DNA of 30,617 bases from a virus, in IMG/VR virus record IMGVR_UViG_3300042384_000745, positions 1 to 30,617 of that record; one strand, written 5' to 3'. Below are positions 1 to 6,176 of this stretch, one piece after another. The notes below the pieces were generated by a model, which was given only the letters and a program-made list of their open reading frames with translations, ran no database searches and was not told the origin of the DNA. The translations under genes and the position numbers were made by a program. Position 1 is the first letter of the stretch, and each line of letters begins with the position of its first letter.

Positions 1-14
1 TATTGAGGACCGCC

Positions 15-134
15 ATGAGTAAACTTTTCACCCTAGCCGAGCTCGCGCTTTTCGTTGGCCTTGCCGCCGCGTTCGGAGCCTTGGCCGTGCTGTGCTTTCA
101 GGCTGGCTATGACCACGCCATTTTCACAAGGTAG
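15..134 (+). CDS. Small single-pass membrane protein (39 aa)
   Basis: A 39-residue ORF beginning MSKLFTLAELALF and ending at TAG. Residues 7-28 form one hydrophobic helix rich in Ala, Leu, Phe and Val, followed by a short polar tail (GYDHAIFTR). A GAGG ribosome site lies 5-8 nt before the ATG. It sits 6 nt upstream of the next gene, so it belongs to the same early operon. I do not recognise a family. Short one-helix proteins are common in phage early operons, but none of the known roles can be assigned here. The main doubt is its small size. Confidence 0.6.
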   Translation: MSKLFTLAELALFVGLAAAFGALAVLCFQAGYDHAIFTR

Positions 135-140
135 GACCAT

Positions 141-923
141 ATGAACACCGAACTTGTCACCACGGCATCGTCACCCGTTGCCGACTATAAGCGATCCACT
201 GACGCCGCCAATATCTGCAAGGCCATTGTGATCGAAACCGCCAAGAAAATTGGCGACCGCAAATATGTCATGGTCGAGGGCTGGCAGGCCATAGCCATTG
301 CCCATGGTTGCGCAGCCTCTGCCTGCAATGTTGAAATTGTTGAAGGCGGGATTCGCGCTATTGGCCAAATCCGGCGCATGTCTGACGGGGCCTTGATTGC
401 CGAGGCCGAGGGTTTTGTCGGTGAAGACGAGCCGACCTGGTACGGCGGAAAAAACCCATGGGGCAAGACCCTGCCCGCCCGGCCCATGTATGCCATCCGC
501 GCCATGGCCCAGACCCGCGCCATTAGCCGGGCTTGCCGGTCCGCATTTGCCCATGTCGTCGTCATGATGAATGCGGGCCTGTCCACCACGCCAGCCGAGG
601 AAGTGCCAGACGAAGGCTTTGTGAATGCGGATTTTCGCGAAGCGGGCAAGGCCGCACCGGCCCGCACCGCGCCCGCTGAGGACCCAGACCCCGCCGCGCT
701 TGGTCACGCCTTAGCCGAAATCGACAAGTGCGCGGACCTGTCCGAACTGTCAATTGTCTGGACCCGCAATGCGCCCGGCTGGAAACAGTATTTTACGCCC
801 GCCGATCTGGCCAAGATCACCAAGGCCAAGGACGCCCGCAAGGCCGCGCTAACCGCCGCGCCCGTGGTTGAGCCAACCCCATTTGATGACGCCATCGAAG
901 CTTTGCAAAATGAGGCCGCGTAA
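141..923 (+). CDS. Conserved phage protein of the early recombination operon (260 aa)
   Basis: The first large gene of the plus-strand early operon, with an AGGTAGGA ribosome site before its ATG. The N-terminal 150 residues look conserved: a YVMVEGWQAIA block (about 43-53), a GQIRRMSDGALIAEAEG strand pair (about 71-87) and a helix AIRAMAQTRAISRACR (about 118-133). This pattern (VEGW, then AMAQTRA.SRA.R) recurs in phage proteins encoded near single-strand annealing or SSB genes. From about residue 155 the protein is Ala/Pro-rich and probably flexible. Its position just before a NinB-like and an SSB gene suggests a role in recombination or single-strand DNA handling. That role is inferred from context; I see no catalytic motif. 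Confidence 0.7.
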   Translation: MNTELVTTASSPVADYKRSTDAANICKAIVIETAKKIGDRKYVMVEGWQAIAIAHGCAASACNVEIVEGGIRAIGQIRRMSDGALIAEAEGFVGEDEPTWYGGKNPWGKTLPARPMYAIRAMAQTRAISRACRSAFAHVVVMMNAGLSTTPAEEVPDEGFVNADFREAGKAAPARTAPAEDPDPAALGHALAEIDKCADLSELSIVWTRNAPGWKQYFTPADLAKITKAKDARKAALTAAPVVEPTPFDDAIEALQNEAA

Positions 924-1639
924 TGGAAATGCAAGGTCACAACAATCCACCTGAGCCAACCCCATTTGAGGCGGTCAGTGTTCACATTGACGACCTTTTG
1001 ACCGAGGCCCGCAACTGGCTTGACGATCAGGGGGTCCAAACCCAAACCGAAGCGGATGGTGTGTCGCTTTTGCTTGACGATCTGCGCAAGGCTTACAAAG
1101 CCGCAGACGCCGCCCGCAAGGAAGAGGCCCGGCCATTTGATGAGGGCAAGGCCGAGGTGCAGGCCCGCTATAACCCGATCCTAAAAGCGGCTGAAACCGG
1201 CGCGGACGCCTGCAAAAAGGCTTTGGCACCCTATCTGCAAAAGCTGGAGGCGGAAAAGCGGGCGCAGGCCGAGGCCAAGCGCCGGGAGGCCGAGGAAGCC
1301 GCCGCCAAGGCCGCAGAAGCCGCGCGCCAAGCCGACGCCGCCAATCTGGAACAACGCGAAGCCGCGCTGGCATTGGTTGCCAAGGCCGAAGAGGCCGAAC
1401 GCGCCGCCAAGGCCGCTGAGCAAAGCAAGGCCCATGCCAAGGGCGGGGAGCGCGCCGCCGGGCTGCGGTCCTATTTCAAGCCGGTTCTGACCGATGGACA
1501 AGCAGCCCTTGCCCATTATTGGCGGACCAACCGCGCCGCTCTAGAGGCCTTTGCGCTGGACCTAGCCGCCAAGGATGTGCAGGCGGGCAAGCGCCAGATT
1601 CCCGGCTTTGACGTGATCGAAGAAAGGCGCGTGGTATGA
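923..1639 (+). CDS. Coiled-coil phage protein of the recombination operon (238 aa)
   Basis: Overlaps the stop of the previous gene (TAATG), so translation is probably coupled. After a short leader with the motif HNNPPEPTPFE comes a long helical region. Residues about 105-180 are a highly charged Ala/Glu/Lys/Arg coiled coil, and a compact C-terminal segment ends with [18 protein letters not shown] know this layout (NNPPEPTPFE start, central coiled coil, IPGF near the end) from unnamed phage proteins next to recombination genes. No enzyme motif is visible. The high GC content produces long opposite-strand shadow ORFs here, which I treat as artefacts. Confidence 0.8.
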   Translation: MEMQGHNNPPEPTPFEAVSVHIDDLLTEARNWLDDQGVQTQTEADGVSLLLDDLRKAYKAADAARKEEARPFDEGKAEVQARYNPILKAAETGADACKKALAPYLQKLEAEKRAQAEAKRREAEEAAAKAAEAARQADAANLEQREAALALVAKAEEAERAAKAAEQSKAHAKGGERAAGLRSYFKPVLTDGQAALAHYWRTNRAALEAFALDLAAKDVQAGKRQIPGFDVIEERRVV

Positions 1640-2031
1640 CCCGGCGCACCTTTGTCTTGGCCAATGAGGCCGTCCGCAATCGCGCCATTATCGCCCTGGA
1701 CGAGGCCCCCGTGGGAAGCCGGGTTGAAATTAAAGGCCCAGCCCGGTCACTGGACCAGAACGCCCGGTTTTGGGCCATGCTTGGCGATGTGTCCGAGCAA
1801 CTGGTCTGGCATGGCCAGCGCCTAAGCCCCGAAGATTGGAAGCTGATCTTTTTGAGCGGCCTAAAGCAAGAGGCCCGGATTGCGCCCAATCTTGACAATA
1901 ACGGCTTTGTCTATCTGGGCCGTTCGTCATCCGATCTTAGCCGGGCGGAGTTTGCCGACCTGTTTGAGATCATGGAAGCCTTTGCCGCGCGCGAAGGTGT
2001 TGTATTTCACAGCAATAGGGAGGCCGTGTAA
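1636..2031 (+). CDS. ninB: NinB/Orf-like recombination mediator
   Basis: 131 residues, starting in an ATGA overlap with the gene before. The sequence has NinB (lambda Orf) family features: [17 protein letters not shown] (about 38-54), then [14 protein letters not shown] (about 63-76), and a C-terminal helix with AREGVVFHS. Lambda Orf is a dimer that binds single-stranded DNA and SSB and helps load the annealing protein, partly replacing host RecFOR. Its length matches the family (about 140 aa). The SSB gene begins at its stop codon, so the pair probably acts together on phage DNA ends. The family call is firm; the exact partner is inferred from the neighbourhood. Confidence 0.85.
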   Translation: MTRRTFVLANEAVRNRAIIALDEAPVGSRVEIKGPARSLDQNARFWAMLGDVSEQLVWHGQRLSPEDWKLIFLSGLKQEARIAPNLDNNGFVYLGRSSSDLSRAEFADLFEIMEAFAAREGVVFHSNREAV

Positions 2032-2462
2032 TGGCTAGCGTCAACAAGGCTATCTTGGTCGGACACTTGGGCAAAGACCCGGAAATCCGCGCAACCAATA
2101 ACGGCGATAAGATTGCCAATCTATCGGTCGCAACCTCTGAAAGCTGGCGAGACAAGGCCAGTGGTGAGCGCAAGGAAAAGACCGAATGGCACAAGGTCGT
2201 CATCTTCAATGAGGGCCTAGCCAAGCTTGCTGAAAGCTATCTGCGCAAGGGCTCCAAGGTCTATCTTGAAGGCGCACTGCAAACCCGCAAATGGACCGAC
2301 AAGGACGGTGTTGAAAAATACTCAACCGAGATCGTGTTGCAAAAATATCGCGGCGAACTCGTCTTGCTCGACAGCAAGGGCGACAGCGACGCCACGCATT
2401 CAAGAGCCGACCGGCCAGCCGAGACCTTTAACGCCGATCTGGATGACGAAATTCCATTCTAG
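2031..2462 (+). CDS. ssb: Single-stranded DNA-binding protein (SSB)
   Basis: 143 residues. Residues 1-105 form a bacterial-type OB fold: [20 protein letters not shown] at the start, then [21 protein letters not shown], a [20 protein letters not shown] block and [13 protein letters not shown] short linker leads to the acidic tip DLDDEIPF, the standard C-terminal peptide through which SSBs recruit repair and replication partners. The linker is much shorter than in host SSBs, as is usual in phages. It starts in a TAATG overlap with the NinB-like gene. It coats single-stranded DNA during phage replication and recombination. Confidence 0.95.
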   Translation: MASVNKAILVGHLGKDPEIRATNNGDKIANLSVATSESWRDKASGERKEKTEWHKVVIFNEGLAKLAESYLRKGSKVYLEGALQTRKWTDKDGVEKYSTEIVLQKYRGELVLLDSKGDSDATHSRADRPAETFNADLDDEIPF

Positions 2463-2531
2463 CTTTCACCGAAAATCTGTAACCCCACCCCCTAGGGACC
2501 GGGCGCGGCCTAAGAAGCGGCCCGGAACAAT

Positions 2532-2726
2532 ATGACCACGAAGGCCCTTATGATCGTAGCCATCATTCTCATGGCGCTTGGCCTAGGTGCAAAGTTTGCG
2601 GCCATTCAAATAGAAAAGGCCGTCTACCCATCCAAGGGCGGACTAGCAAAGGTCCTTCAATGGTTAGAGTTGCTGGGCGGGGCGACTTGGTTGTTGGCCG
2701 CAACGACCTGGACCGTTTTGTTATGA
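2532..2726 (+). CDS. Small two-helix membrane protein (64 aa)
   Basis: A 64-residue ORF with two hydrophobic segments, about residues 5-27 (ALMIVAIILMALGLGAKFAA) and 40-63 (VLQWLELLGGATWLLAATTW), joined by a short basic loop. The ribosome site is weak. The 69-nt gap before it, after SSB, holds only a poor GC-rich inverted repeat. The gene ends in an ATGA overlap with the next small gene, which supports its being real. No family is recognised. Possible roles include superinfection exclusion or a membrane accessory function, but nothing in the sequence decides. Confidence 0.55.
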   Translation: MTTKALMIVAIILMALGLGAKFAAIQIEKAVYPSKGGLAKVLQWLELLGGATWLLAATTWTVLL

Positions 2727-2869
2727 CCCGCCCCGCCCCCAAGCCCGACGAGCGCAACGAGCGCGCCATGCTGGCCAAGGCCGCGTCTGGGTGGCCGGGT
2801 GCGCGGGCCTATCAGGCGGAGGTTTACCGCCGGACGCACGAACAACTGAGGAAGGAGCTAGGACGATGA
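2723..2869 (+). CDS. Small basic hypothetical protein (48 aa)
   Basis: I chose the ATG at 2723 because it overlaps the preceding stop (ATGA). A longer in-frame start lies inside the membrane-protein gene and adds only out-of-frame sequence. The 48-residue product starts MTRPAPKPDERNERAMLAKA and ends in a charged amphipathic helix (EVYRRTHEQLRKELGR). It ends in another ATGA overlap with the HTH gene downstream, so it is part of a chain of coupled small genes. No family is recognised. It is probably soluble. Confidence 0.5.
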   Translation: MTRPAPKPDERNERAMLAKAASGWPGARAYQAEVYRRTHEQLRKELGR

Positions 2870-3216
2870 CCGAGCGGCCCCGCACCGGCCCGCGCCGGGG
2901 TCTGAACCGTACCGAGGCGGCGGACTATATCGGCATCAGTGTCTCGAAATTCGACCAACTGGTCGCCGGGGGCCTGATGCCGCCGCCAAAATCGATTGAT
3001 CGGCGCACCCTACTGGGCGCGGTCGAGGAGATCGAGCGGCGGCGGGCGGTCGTCGCCAAGTTTGAAGCTGAGCTTGGTGACTGGCACGATTGCGCAAGAA
3101 TTGACGCTAAAATGAGCGGTCCAGTATTAATGGGATGGGACAGACGGCAATTAGATCGGTGTTGGGAAAAGCATATTCGAAACCGGCCAGCCGACCAGAC
3201 CGGGGGTGAGGGATGA
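2866..3216 (+). CDS. AlpA/excisionase-like HTH protein
   Basis: 116 residues from the coupled ATG at 2866; a longer upstream start would read out of frame through the previous gene. Residues 12-60 match the small winged-HTH pattern of AlpA/MerR-like excisionases: LNRTEAADYIGISVSKFDQLVAGGLMP, then a basic turn and DRRTLLGAVEEIERRR. The C-terminal half is less typical, and its DNA is more AT-rich than the flanks. Proteins of this type bind DNA to activate excision or regulate integrase. It lies two genes upstream of int, so it could be the recombination directionality factor or a regulator of int. The next gene is a second candidate. Confidence 0.7.
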   Translation: MTERPRTGPRRGLNRTEAADYIGISVSKFDQLVAGGLMPPPKSIDRRTLLGAVEEIERRRAVVAKFEAELGDWHDCARIDAKMSGPVLMGWDRRQLDRCWEKHIRNRPADQTGGEG

Positions 3217-3590
3217 GCGCCGTCAGGACCGACAAGGAGGCCGCAGCCGAACTGGGCTATCCGGTGCGCAAAATCCGCGAGGTGCTTGACGCCAATGGCC
3301 TGTGCATGAAACTTGGCAACCGCCGCCGCTTAACGCAAAGCCAGTTTGAAGCCCTGCAAAAGGTCCTAACCGTCCAATGTCCCTCAAAATCTACGAGCGC
3401 CCCAAGGGTTCGGGCAACCTCCATATCCGGGGAACGGTTCAGGGCCTGTGGTATGAAGGAAGCGCTCGAACTCGCAAGCGCTCCGAGGCCGAAGCCATCC
3501 GGGCCAAGATCGAGGCCGAACTCTACCAGCGCGCAATCTTCGGGGCAAAAGCGGTCGCAACCTTTGCCGAGGCCGCAGCCATGTTCATGA
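3213..3590 (+). CDS. Excisionase-like HTH protein overlapping int
   Basis: 125 residues if read to its stop, with a GGGTGAGGG ribosome site. Residues 5-50 are a compact HTH: TDKEAAAELGYPVRKIREVL, then a wing-like basic stretch KLGNRRRLTQSQFEAL. This resembles excisionases. After about residue 55 the frame runs 214 nt inside the integrase gene, and the protein becomes a Ser/Pro/Arg-rich tail that is probably just the alternate frame of int. Xis and int overlap in lambda-like phages too, but usually by less. The HTH is convincing; the tail may have no function. Confidence 0.6.
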   Translation: MSAVRTDKEAAAELGYPVRKIREVLDANGLCMKLGNRRRLTQSQFEALQKVLTVQCPSKSTSAPRVRATSISGERFRACGMKEALELASAPRPKPSGPRSRPNSTSAQSSGQKRSQPLPRPQPCS

Positions 3591-4420
3591 AGGCGGGCGG
3601 CGGGCGCGAACACATGACGGGCGCAATTCTCGAATTGGGCACCATGCGCCTTGCCGATATCAATCAGGCCACGCTTGATGACTGGGCACAGCGCCGCTCT
3701 GGCCTAAAGCCAGCCACAGTCGTTCGCCAAATCTATGCGCCGGTTTCCGCCGTCATAAATTACGCCCACACTCAAGGCCTCTGCGATCCGATCCGCTTTC
3801 GCAAGCCCAAGCTAGACAATGCCAGGACCGTGTTTCTGACACCCCAAGAGGCCGAGGCGTGGCTTGAGGCCCTGCCCGATTATCTTGCGCGGATCATGAT
3901 TTTTTATCTGGCCACGGGCTGCCGGGCCAGTGAGGGCCTAAACCTGCAATGGCGCGATGTTTCGCCAGCCAATGAGCGGGTTCAGCTTTACGAGACCAAG
4001 GGCGGCTATCCGCGCAGCTTTGACCTCCCACAGCGCGCTAGGGCGGCGCTAGGTCCGCGCGGGCATGATGAAGCCTATGTGCTCACGAACAGCCATGGTG
4101 AGCCTTGGCACGGCTATGACGCCCTCAACCTGATGTACAAGCGCACCCGTGAGCGCCACCCGGAGCTAAGGGCGATCAGCAACCACCTATTGCGGCACAC
4201 CTGGGCAACTTGGGCCTATTGTTGCACACGCGACTTGACTTACCTTCAACAAGCTGGTGGATGGCGTTCCTTGAACTTGCTTGGACGCTATGCGCACCCG
4301 GCAAGCCAAGGCCTCGCACAAGATGTTCTGGCACATAGTTGGGAATTTTGTGGGAGGGAGATTTTTAAGGCTGGACGGAAACCCCGCAAAGCCTTACAGA
4401 ACAAGACTTCGCCGCCGTAG
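3377..4420 (+). CDS. int: Tyrosine integrase (site-specific recombinase)
   Basis: 347 residues. The N-terminal part has the arm/core-binding layout: MSLKIYERPKGSGNLHIRGT, then an RAKIEAELYQRAIFG helix typical of these integrases. The catalytic domain is complete: R183 (ATGCRASEGL), K208 in the beta-hairpin, H270 and R273 (HLLRH), W296 (AGGWRSL) and nucleophile Y305 (GRYAHPAS). It cuts and joins attP and attB through a covalent phosphotyrosine bond. The last codons (Ser-Pro-Pro-stop) fall inside a tRNA-Thr 5' sequence, so int physically overlaps its attachment site. The excisionase-like ORF overlaps its first 214 nt. This is the main evidence that the phage is temperate. Confidence 0.96.
   Translation: MSLKIYERPKGSGNLHIRGTVQGLWYEGSARTRKRSEAEAIRAKIEAELYQRAIFGAKAVATFAEAAAMFMKAGGGREHMTGAILELGTMRLADINQATLDDWAQRRSGLKPATVVRQIYAPVSAVINYAHTQGLCDPIRFRKPKLDNARTVFLTPQEAEAWLEALPDYLARIMIFYLATGCRASEGLNLQWRDVSPANERVQLYETKGGYPRSFDLPQRARAALGPRGHDEAYVLTNSHGEPWHGYDALNLMYKRTRERHPELRAISNHLLRHTWATWAYCCTRDLTYLQQAGGWRSLNLLGRYAHPASQGLAQDVLAHSWEFCGREIFKAGRKPRKALQNKTSPP
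4340..4357 (+). repeat. Left arm-type repeat copy
   Basis: An 18-bp element lying inside the 3' end of int. It matches 4569-4586 at 16 of 18 positions, differing at positions 7 and 11. Its inner GGAATTTTG also has an exact reverse complement at 4475-4483. It is a likely integrase or accessory-protein binding site. Confidence 0.55.
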
Positions 4421-4449
4421 CTCAGTGGTAGAGCGCATCATTGGTAATG
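4411..4449 (+). other. attP core: 5' half of tRNA-Thr(GGU) gene
   Basis: The 39 nt from GCCGCCGTAGCTCAG to TTGGTAATG read as the 5' half of a tRNA: acceptor strand, TA, D-stem GCTC/GAGC with GGTA in the loop, anticodon stem CATCA and loop TTGGTAA with anticodon GGT (Thr). The match fails straight after the loop: the 3' anticodon strand has a C where pairing needs an A, and no T-arm, acceptor 3' strand or CCA follows. It is a fragment, not a working tRNA. It overlaps the stop codon of int, as expected for an attachment core in a host thr tRNA gene. Confidence 0.8.
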
Positions 4450-4568
4450 CTGACCTGCATTGACCCCGGCGCTGCAAAATTCCTTACAAAATAACGGATT
4501 TTTGAATTTAATTGATCCCGCAATACGTCTAAAAATGCCAGAACGTTCCGTGAATCGTCGGCAAAAAC

Positions 4569-4586
4569 TGGGAAATTTTTGGGAGG
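4569..4586 (+). repeat. Right arm-type repeat copy
   Basis: The partner of the element at 4340-4357, in the same orientation, on the far side of the core. Its GGGAGG end is also positioned as a strong ribosome site for the ATG at 4594, so the two functions are hard to separate by eye. Confidence 0.55.
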
Positions 4587-4622
4587 CTGAAAAATGGATA
4601 TGAATGTGACCGAACCTGGACC

Positions 4623-4871
4623 ATGCCCGCCCGGAACATTGAGTGCCACATCGAAGACGCCGCCCATCCGCTTGAGGCCGATCAAGAGGTTGTTGACCTG
4701 CTTGACCAGAACACGCGCCTTACCGGCAAGGTCGCCCAGCTTGAATATCAGGCGTCATGGGCGGCAACCGAAGAGCGCGCACGGATCGCAGCGTGGCTGC
4801 GCACCTTCACAGGCAGTGAACGGCTAAACGATGCGGCAAACCGTATCGAGACTGGGGAGCATTTGAAATGA
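4623..4871 (+). CDS. Small phage protein with C-terminal GEHxK motif (82 aa)
   Basis: 82 residues: an acidic helical first half (EADQEVVDLLDQNTRL), then EERARIAAWLR and the ending LNDAANRIETGEHLK. The second half resembles the end of the next gene's product (DERAEIVALLR...AAKIEAGEHQK), so the two look like tandem paralogues. This ER..I...LR...I..GEH ending recurs in short phage proteins of unknown role. The start is doubtful: the ATG at 4623 has a poor ribosome site, whereas an excellent GGGAGG-ATG at 4594 is in another frame. A small frameshift near 4600-4660 is possible. The stop overlaps the next ATG (ATGA). Confidence 0.65.
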   Translation: MPARNIECHIEDAAHPLEADQEVVDLLDQNTRLTGKVAQLEYQASWAATEERARIAAWLRTFTGSERLNDAANRIETGEHLK

Positions 4872-5089
4872 TTATTTTTGGCGTTGAGGTGAAGGGCGAT
4901 CACACTTTCGACCGCGAAAGTATGGAGCGGTACATGGCTCAAGCGTACAAAGCGGGGCAAGAAGATGAGCGGGCCGAGATCGTGGCCCTCCTGCGCGACG
5001 AAACCCAGATCATGGCCGCAACCGTCCAGGCGCAGAATATGCTGCTGGAAGCGGCGGCTAAGATCGAAGCAGGGGAGCACCAAAAATAA
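4868..5089 (+). CDS. Small phage protein, paralogue of upstream gene (73 aa)
   Basis: 73 residues, coupled to the previous gene by an ATGA overlap, with GGGGAG as ribosome site. A short beta-like start (MIIFGVEVKGDHTF) is followed by a helix with the shared block DERAEIVALLRDE and the ending AAAKIEAGEHQK. No catalytic motif is seen. The similarity to the preceding protein suggests duplication. The function is unknown. Confidence 0.7.
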   Translation: MIIFGVEVKGDHTFDRESMERYMAQAYKAGQEDERAEIVALLRDETQIMAATVQAQNMLLEAAAKIEAGEHQK

Positions 5090-5098
5090 AATTATAAA

Positions 5099-5141
5099 AA
5101 CACGTTTCCCGTGTTGACAACATACAGCGGTGTTGTATGTT
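5099..5141 (+). promoter_or_regulatory. Sigma70-type promoter with overlapping palindromic operators
   Basis: TTGACA (5114-5119) and TATGTT (5136-5141) are separated by 16 nt, the best promoter-like pair I found in the plus-strand small-gene region. A perfect 8-bp inverted repeat, AACATACA / TGTATGTT with a 7-nt spacer, covers 5119-5141 and so masks the space between the two boxes and the -10 box. A second inverted repeat AACACG / CGTGTT (5099-5104 and 5110-5115) touches the -35 box. The arrangement suggests a repressor-controlled promoter for the genes at 5194 and 5544. The binding protein is not identified. Confidence 0.6.
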
Positions 5142-5162
5142 TACTTATCGACGCACGGGGAC

Positions 5163-5175
5163 TGGCCCCGGGCCA
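5163..5175 (+). promoter_or_regulatory. GC-rich palindrome in the leader
   Basis: TGGCCC-C-GGGCCA lies just upstream of the ribosome site (AGGAAG, from 5181) of the gene at 5194. It could be a further operator or a small leader hairpin. There is no T-run, so it is not a terminator. Confidence 0.3.
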
Positions 5176-5193
5176 AGGGTAGGAAGACCTAAA

Positions 5194-5547
5194 ATGACAT
5201 CGATCAATCAAATCAATGCCGGCGTGATTGTCACTGAGACCCGCATGATGGGCCTTGGCCTTAATGATGCGCTCGGCATGGCGCATGAGGCCCGGCTTTT
5301 TAATGATCTGAACAAGGACGCACACCGCGCCACTGTGGTCCGCTTGGTTAAGGCGATCTGGGCCAAAGATGAGCGGGACATGGCCGAGGCCCGCCGCCTT
5401 TCGACGCAACTGGCTATCAGCAATGACCGCGCCGCCGCCAAGTTTGGCGACCGCTGGACCGCCGCCCTATCGCTTCCACTCGGTCGCAAGCGCCGCGACA
5501 AGCTGGCCAAGATGCGCCGCGCCGCCGACCCACGGGCGCAGGCATGA
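5194..5547 (+). CDS. Hypothetical helical phage protein (117 aa)
   Basis: I start this at ATG 5194, which has a clear AGGAAG ribosome site. The longer in-frame ATG at 5138 lies inside the operator palindrome. The 117-residue protein begins MTSINQINAGVIVTETRMMG and is mostly helical and basic toward the end (LPLGRKRRDKLAKMRRAA). No family is recognised. It is the first gene after the operator-controlled promoter and overlaps the HTH gene by ATGA, so the two probably form one transcript. It might be an early regulator or a host-interaction protein; the sequence does not say which. Confidence 0.65.
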   Translation: MTSINQINAGVIVTETRMMGLGLNDALGMAHEARLFNDLNKDAHRATVVRLVKAIWAKDERDMAEARRLSTQLAISNDRAAAKFGDRWTAALSLPLGRKRRDKLAKMRRAADPRAQA

Positions 5548-5945
5548 CCCCTTTCGCCCTCCTTCTCGGCACAGCTGGCCTCTCGCACAGAGAGGCCAGT
5601 GACTTTTTGCAGGTTCGCCTTGATACCATCCATACCTGGTCAAGCGGACGCAATAATTGCCGCCCGGCAGTGCTTGCCGAATTGCGGGACCTGATCCAAA
5701 AACAAGAGCGCGCCGCGCGCGAGGCCATAGCCCAGATCGAGCAGGTCCGCAGCCAGCACCCCGCCGCCGAGATCGAGCTTGGCTATCCGACCGACGACTA
5801 TGAGGCCAAGGGCCTCGGCTGGCCCTCAGTCGGCGCGTGGCGGGCCATGGCTGCGCGGGTGGTGGTCGCGGCCATGCCCCTGCGCCTGGTTCCGCGCGGC
5901 TCTAGCCTCGCCACCGCGGCCGCCATTGAGGCCCGTGAGCCCTAA
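5544..5945 (+). CDS. HTH domain protein, possible regulator (133 aa)
   Basis: 133 residues. The first 50 form a helix-turn-helix of the Cro/antitoxin kind: LSHREASDFLQVRLDTIHTW, then SSGRNNCRPAVLAELRDL. A helical linker follows, then a small C-terminal domain containing LGWPSVGAWRAMAARV and LRLVPRGSSLATAAA. I have seen this C-terminal pattern in unnamed proteobacterial phage proteins. The last 120 nt overlap, on the opposite strand, the Rz1-like gene that converges on it. As the second gene behind an operator it could be an autoregulator. That role is inferred. Confidence 0.7.
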   Translation: MTPFALLLGTAGLSHREASDFLQVRLDTIHTWSSGRNNCRPAVLAELRDLIQKQERAAREAIAQIEQVRSQHPAAEIELGYPTDDYEAKGLGWPSVGAWRAMAARVVVAAMPLRLVPRGSSLATAAAIEAREP

Positions 5946-6176
5946 AGCAGCCGCTGCGCCCTGCCATGCCTCGACTGCCAGCCTATGCCGGGTCGCGCAA
6001 TCCTGATACCGGGCAAGCAGGGTCAGTTCCCAAGCCAGTCGATCAGGATCAATTGCCGGGCTTGGCGGCGGCGGTAGCATAGGGCACGGGGCCGCGAGAT
6101 TGGCCGGTGGCGGCGTTAGCGTCACTGACCGCGCCGACGAGCAAGCCGACAAGAGGGGCGGGCACAGCGCAATCAT
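5826..6176 (-). CDS. Rz1: Rz1-like o-spanin lipoprotein
   Basis: The frame inside and beyond the Rz-like gene encodes a short signal with lipobox LLSAC, then a Pro-rich mature part (TPPPANLAAPC and MLPPPPSPA) and a helical CATRHRLAVEAW segment. These are marks of Rz1 outer-membrane spanin subunits, which join Rz to fuse the inner and outer membranes at lysis. From the ATG at 6176 the signal is only 11 residues before the Cys and lacks a basic n-region; a rare upstream start would lengthen it, so the start is uncertain. The end runs 120 nt antisense into the HTH gene. About 128 nt are shared with Rz in another frame. Confidence 0.75.
   Translation of the reverse strand: MIALCPPLLSACSSARSVTLTPPPANLAAPCPMLPPPPSPAIDPDRLAWELTLLARYQDCATRHRLAVEAWQGAAAALGLTGLNGGRGGEARAARNQAQGHGRDHHPRSHGPPRAD

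Larger units (their letters stand above)
4340..4586 (+). other. Probable attP region with arm-type repeats
   Basis: A 247-bp region around the tRNA-like core, built like an integrase intasome site. An 18-bp direct repeat (TGGGAA..TTT..TGGGAGG, 16 of 18 identical) lies on each side of the core at 4340-4357 and 4569-4586. A 9-bp inverted pair GGAATTTTG / CAAAATTCC lies at 4342-4350 and 4475-4483. The right side (4450-4593) is AT-rich and has no convincing gene. Repeats in both arms next to int are what integrase arm sites look like; binding itself is inferred. Confidence 0.65.

Noticed and set aside
171-707. Long minus-strand ORFs opposite the first early genes
   Set aside because: They are antisense shadows of a GC-rich coding region. 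Their products are low in sense-like structure, they have no ribosome sites, and they conflict with the coupled plus-strand operon.
2463-2531. Terminator between SSB and the next gene
   Set aside because: CCGGGC/GCCCGG arms exist, but the loop is long and there is no T-run.
3213-4420. Programmed frameshift joining the HTH ORF to integrase
   Set aside because: Int has its own typical N-terminus from ATG 3377, and no slippery heptamer with a structure is visible at the junction.
4411-4500. A complete tRNA-Thr gene
   Set aside because: Only the 5' half matches. The anticodon stem has a mismatch, and no T-arm, acceptor 3' strand or CCA follows.
4594-4827. 77-residue ORF from the strong start at 4594
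   Set aside because: It has the better ribosome site, but its Arg/Pro/Thr-rich composition looks like a shadow, and the overlapping frame matches the downstream paralogue. I kept the start problem as a finding.
5137-5193. N-terminal extension of the 5194 gene
   Set aside because: The upstream start lies in the operator palindrome and lacks a ribosome site; ATG 5194 has AGGAAG.
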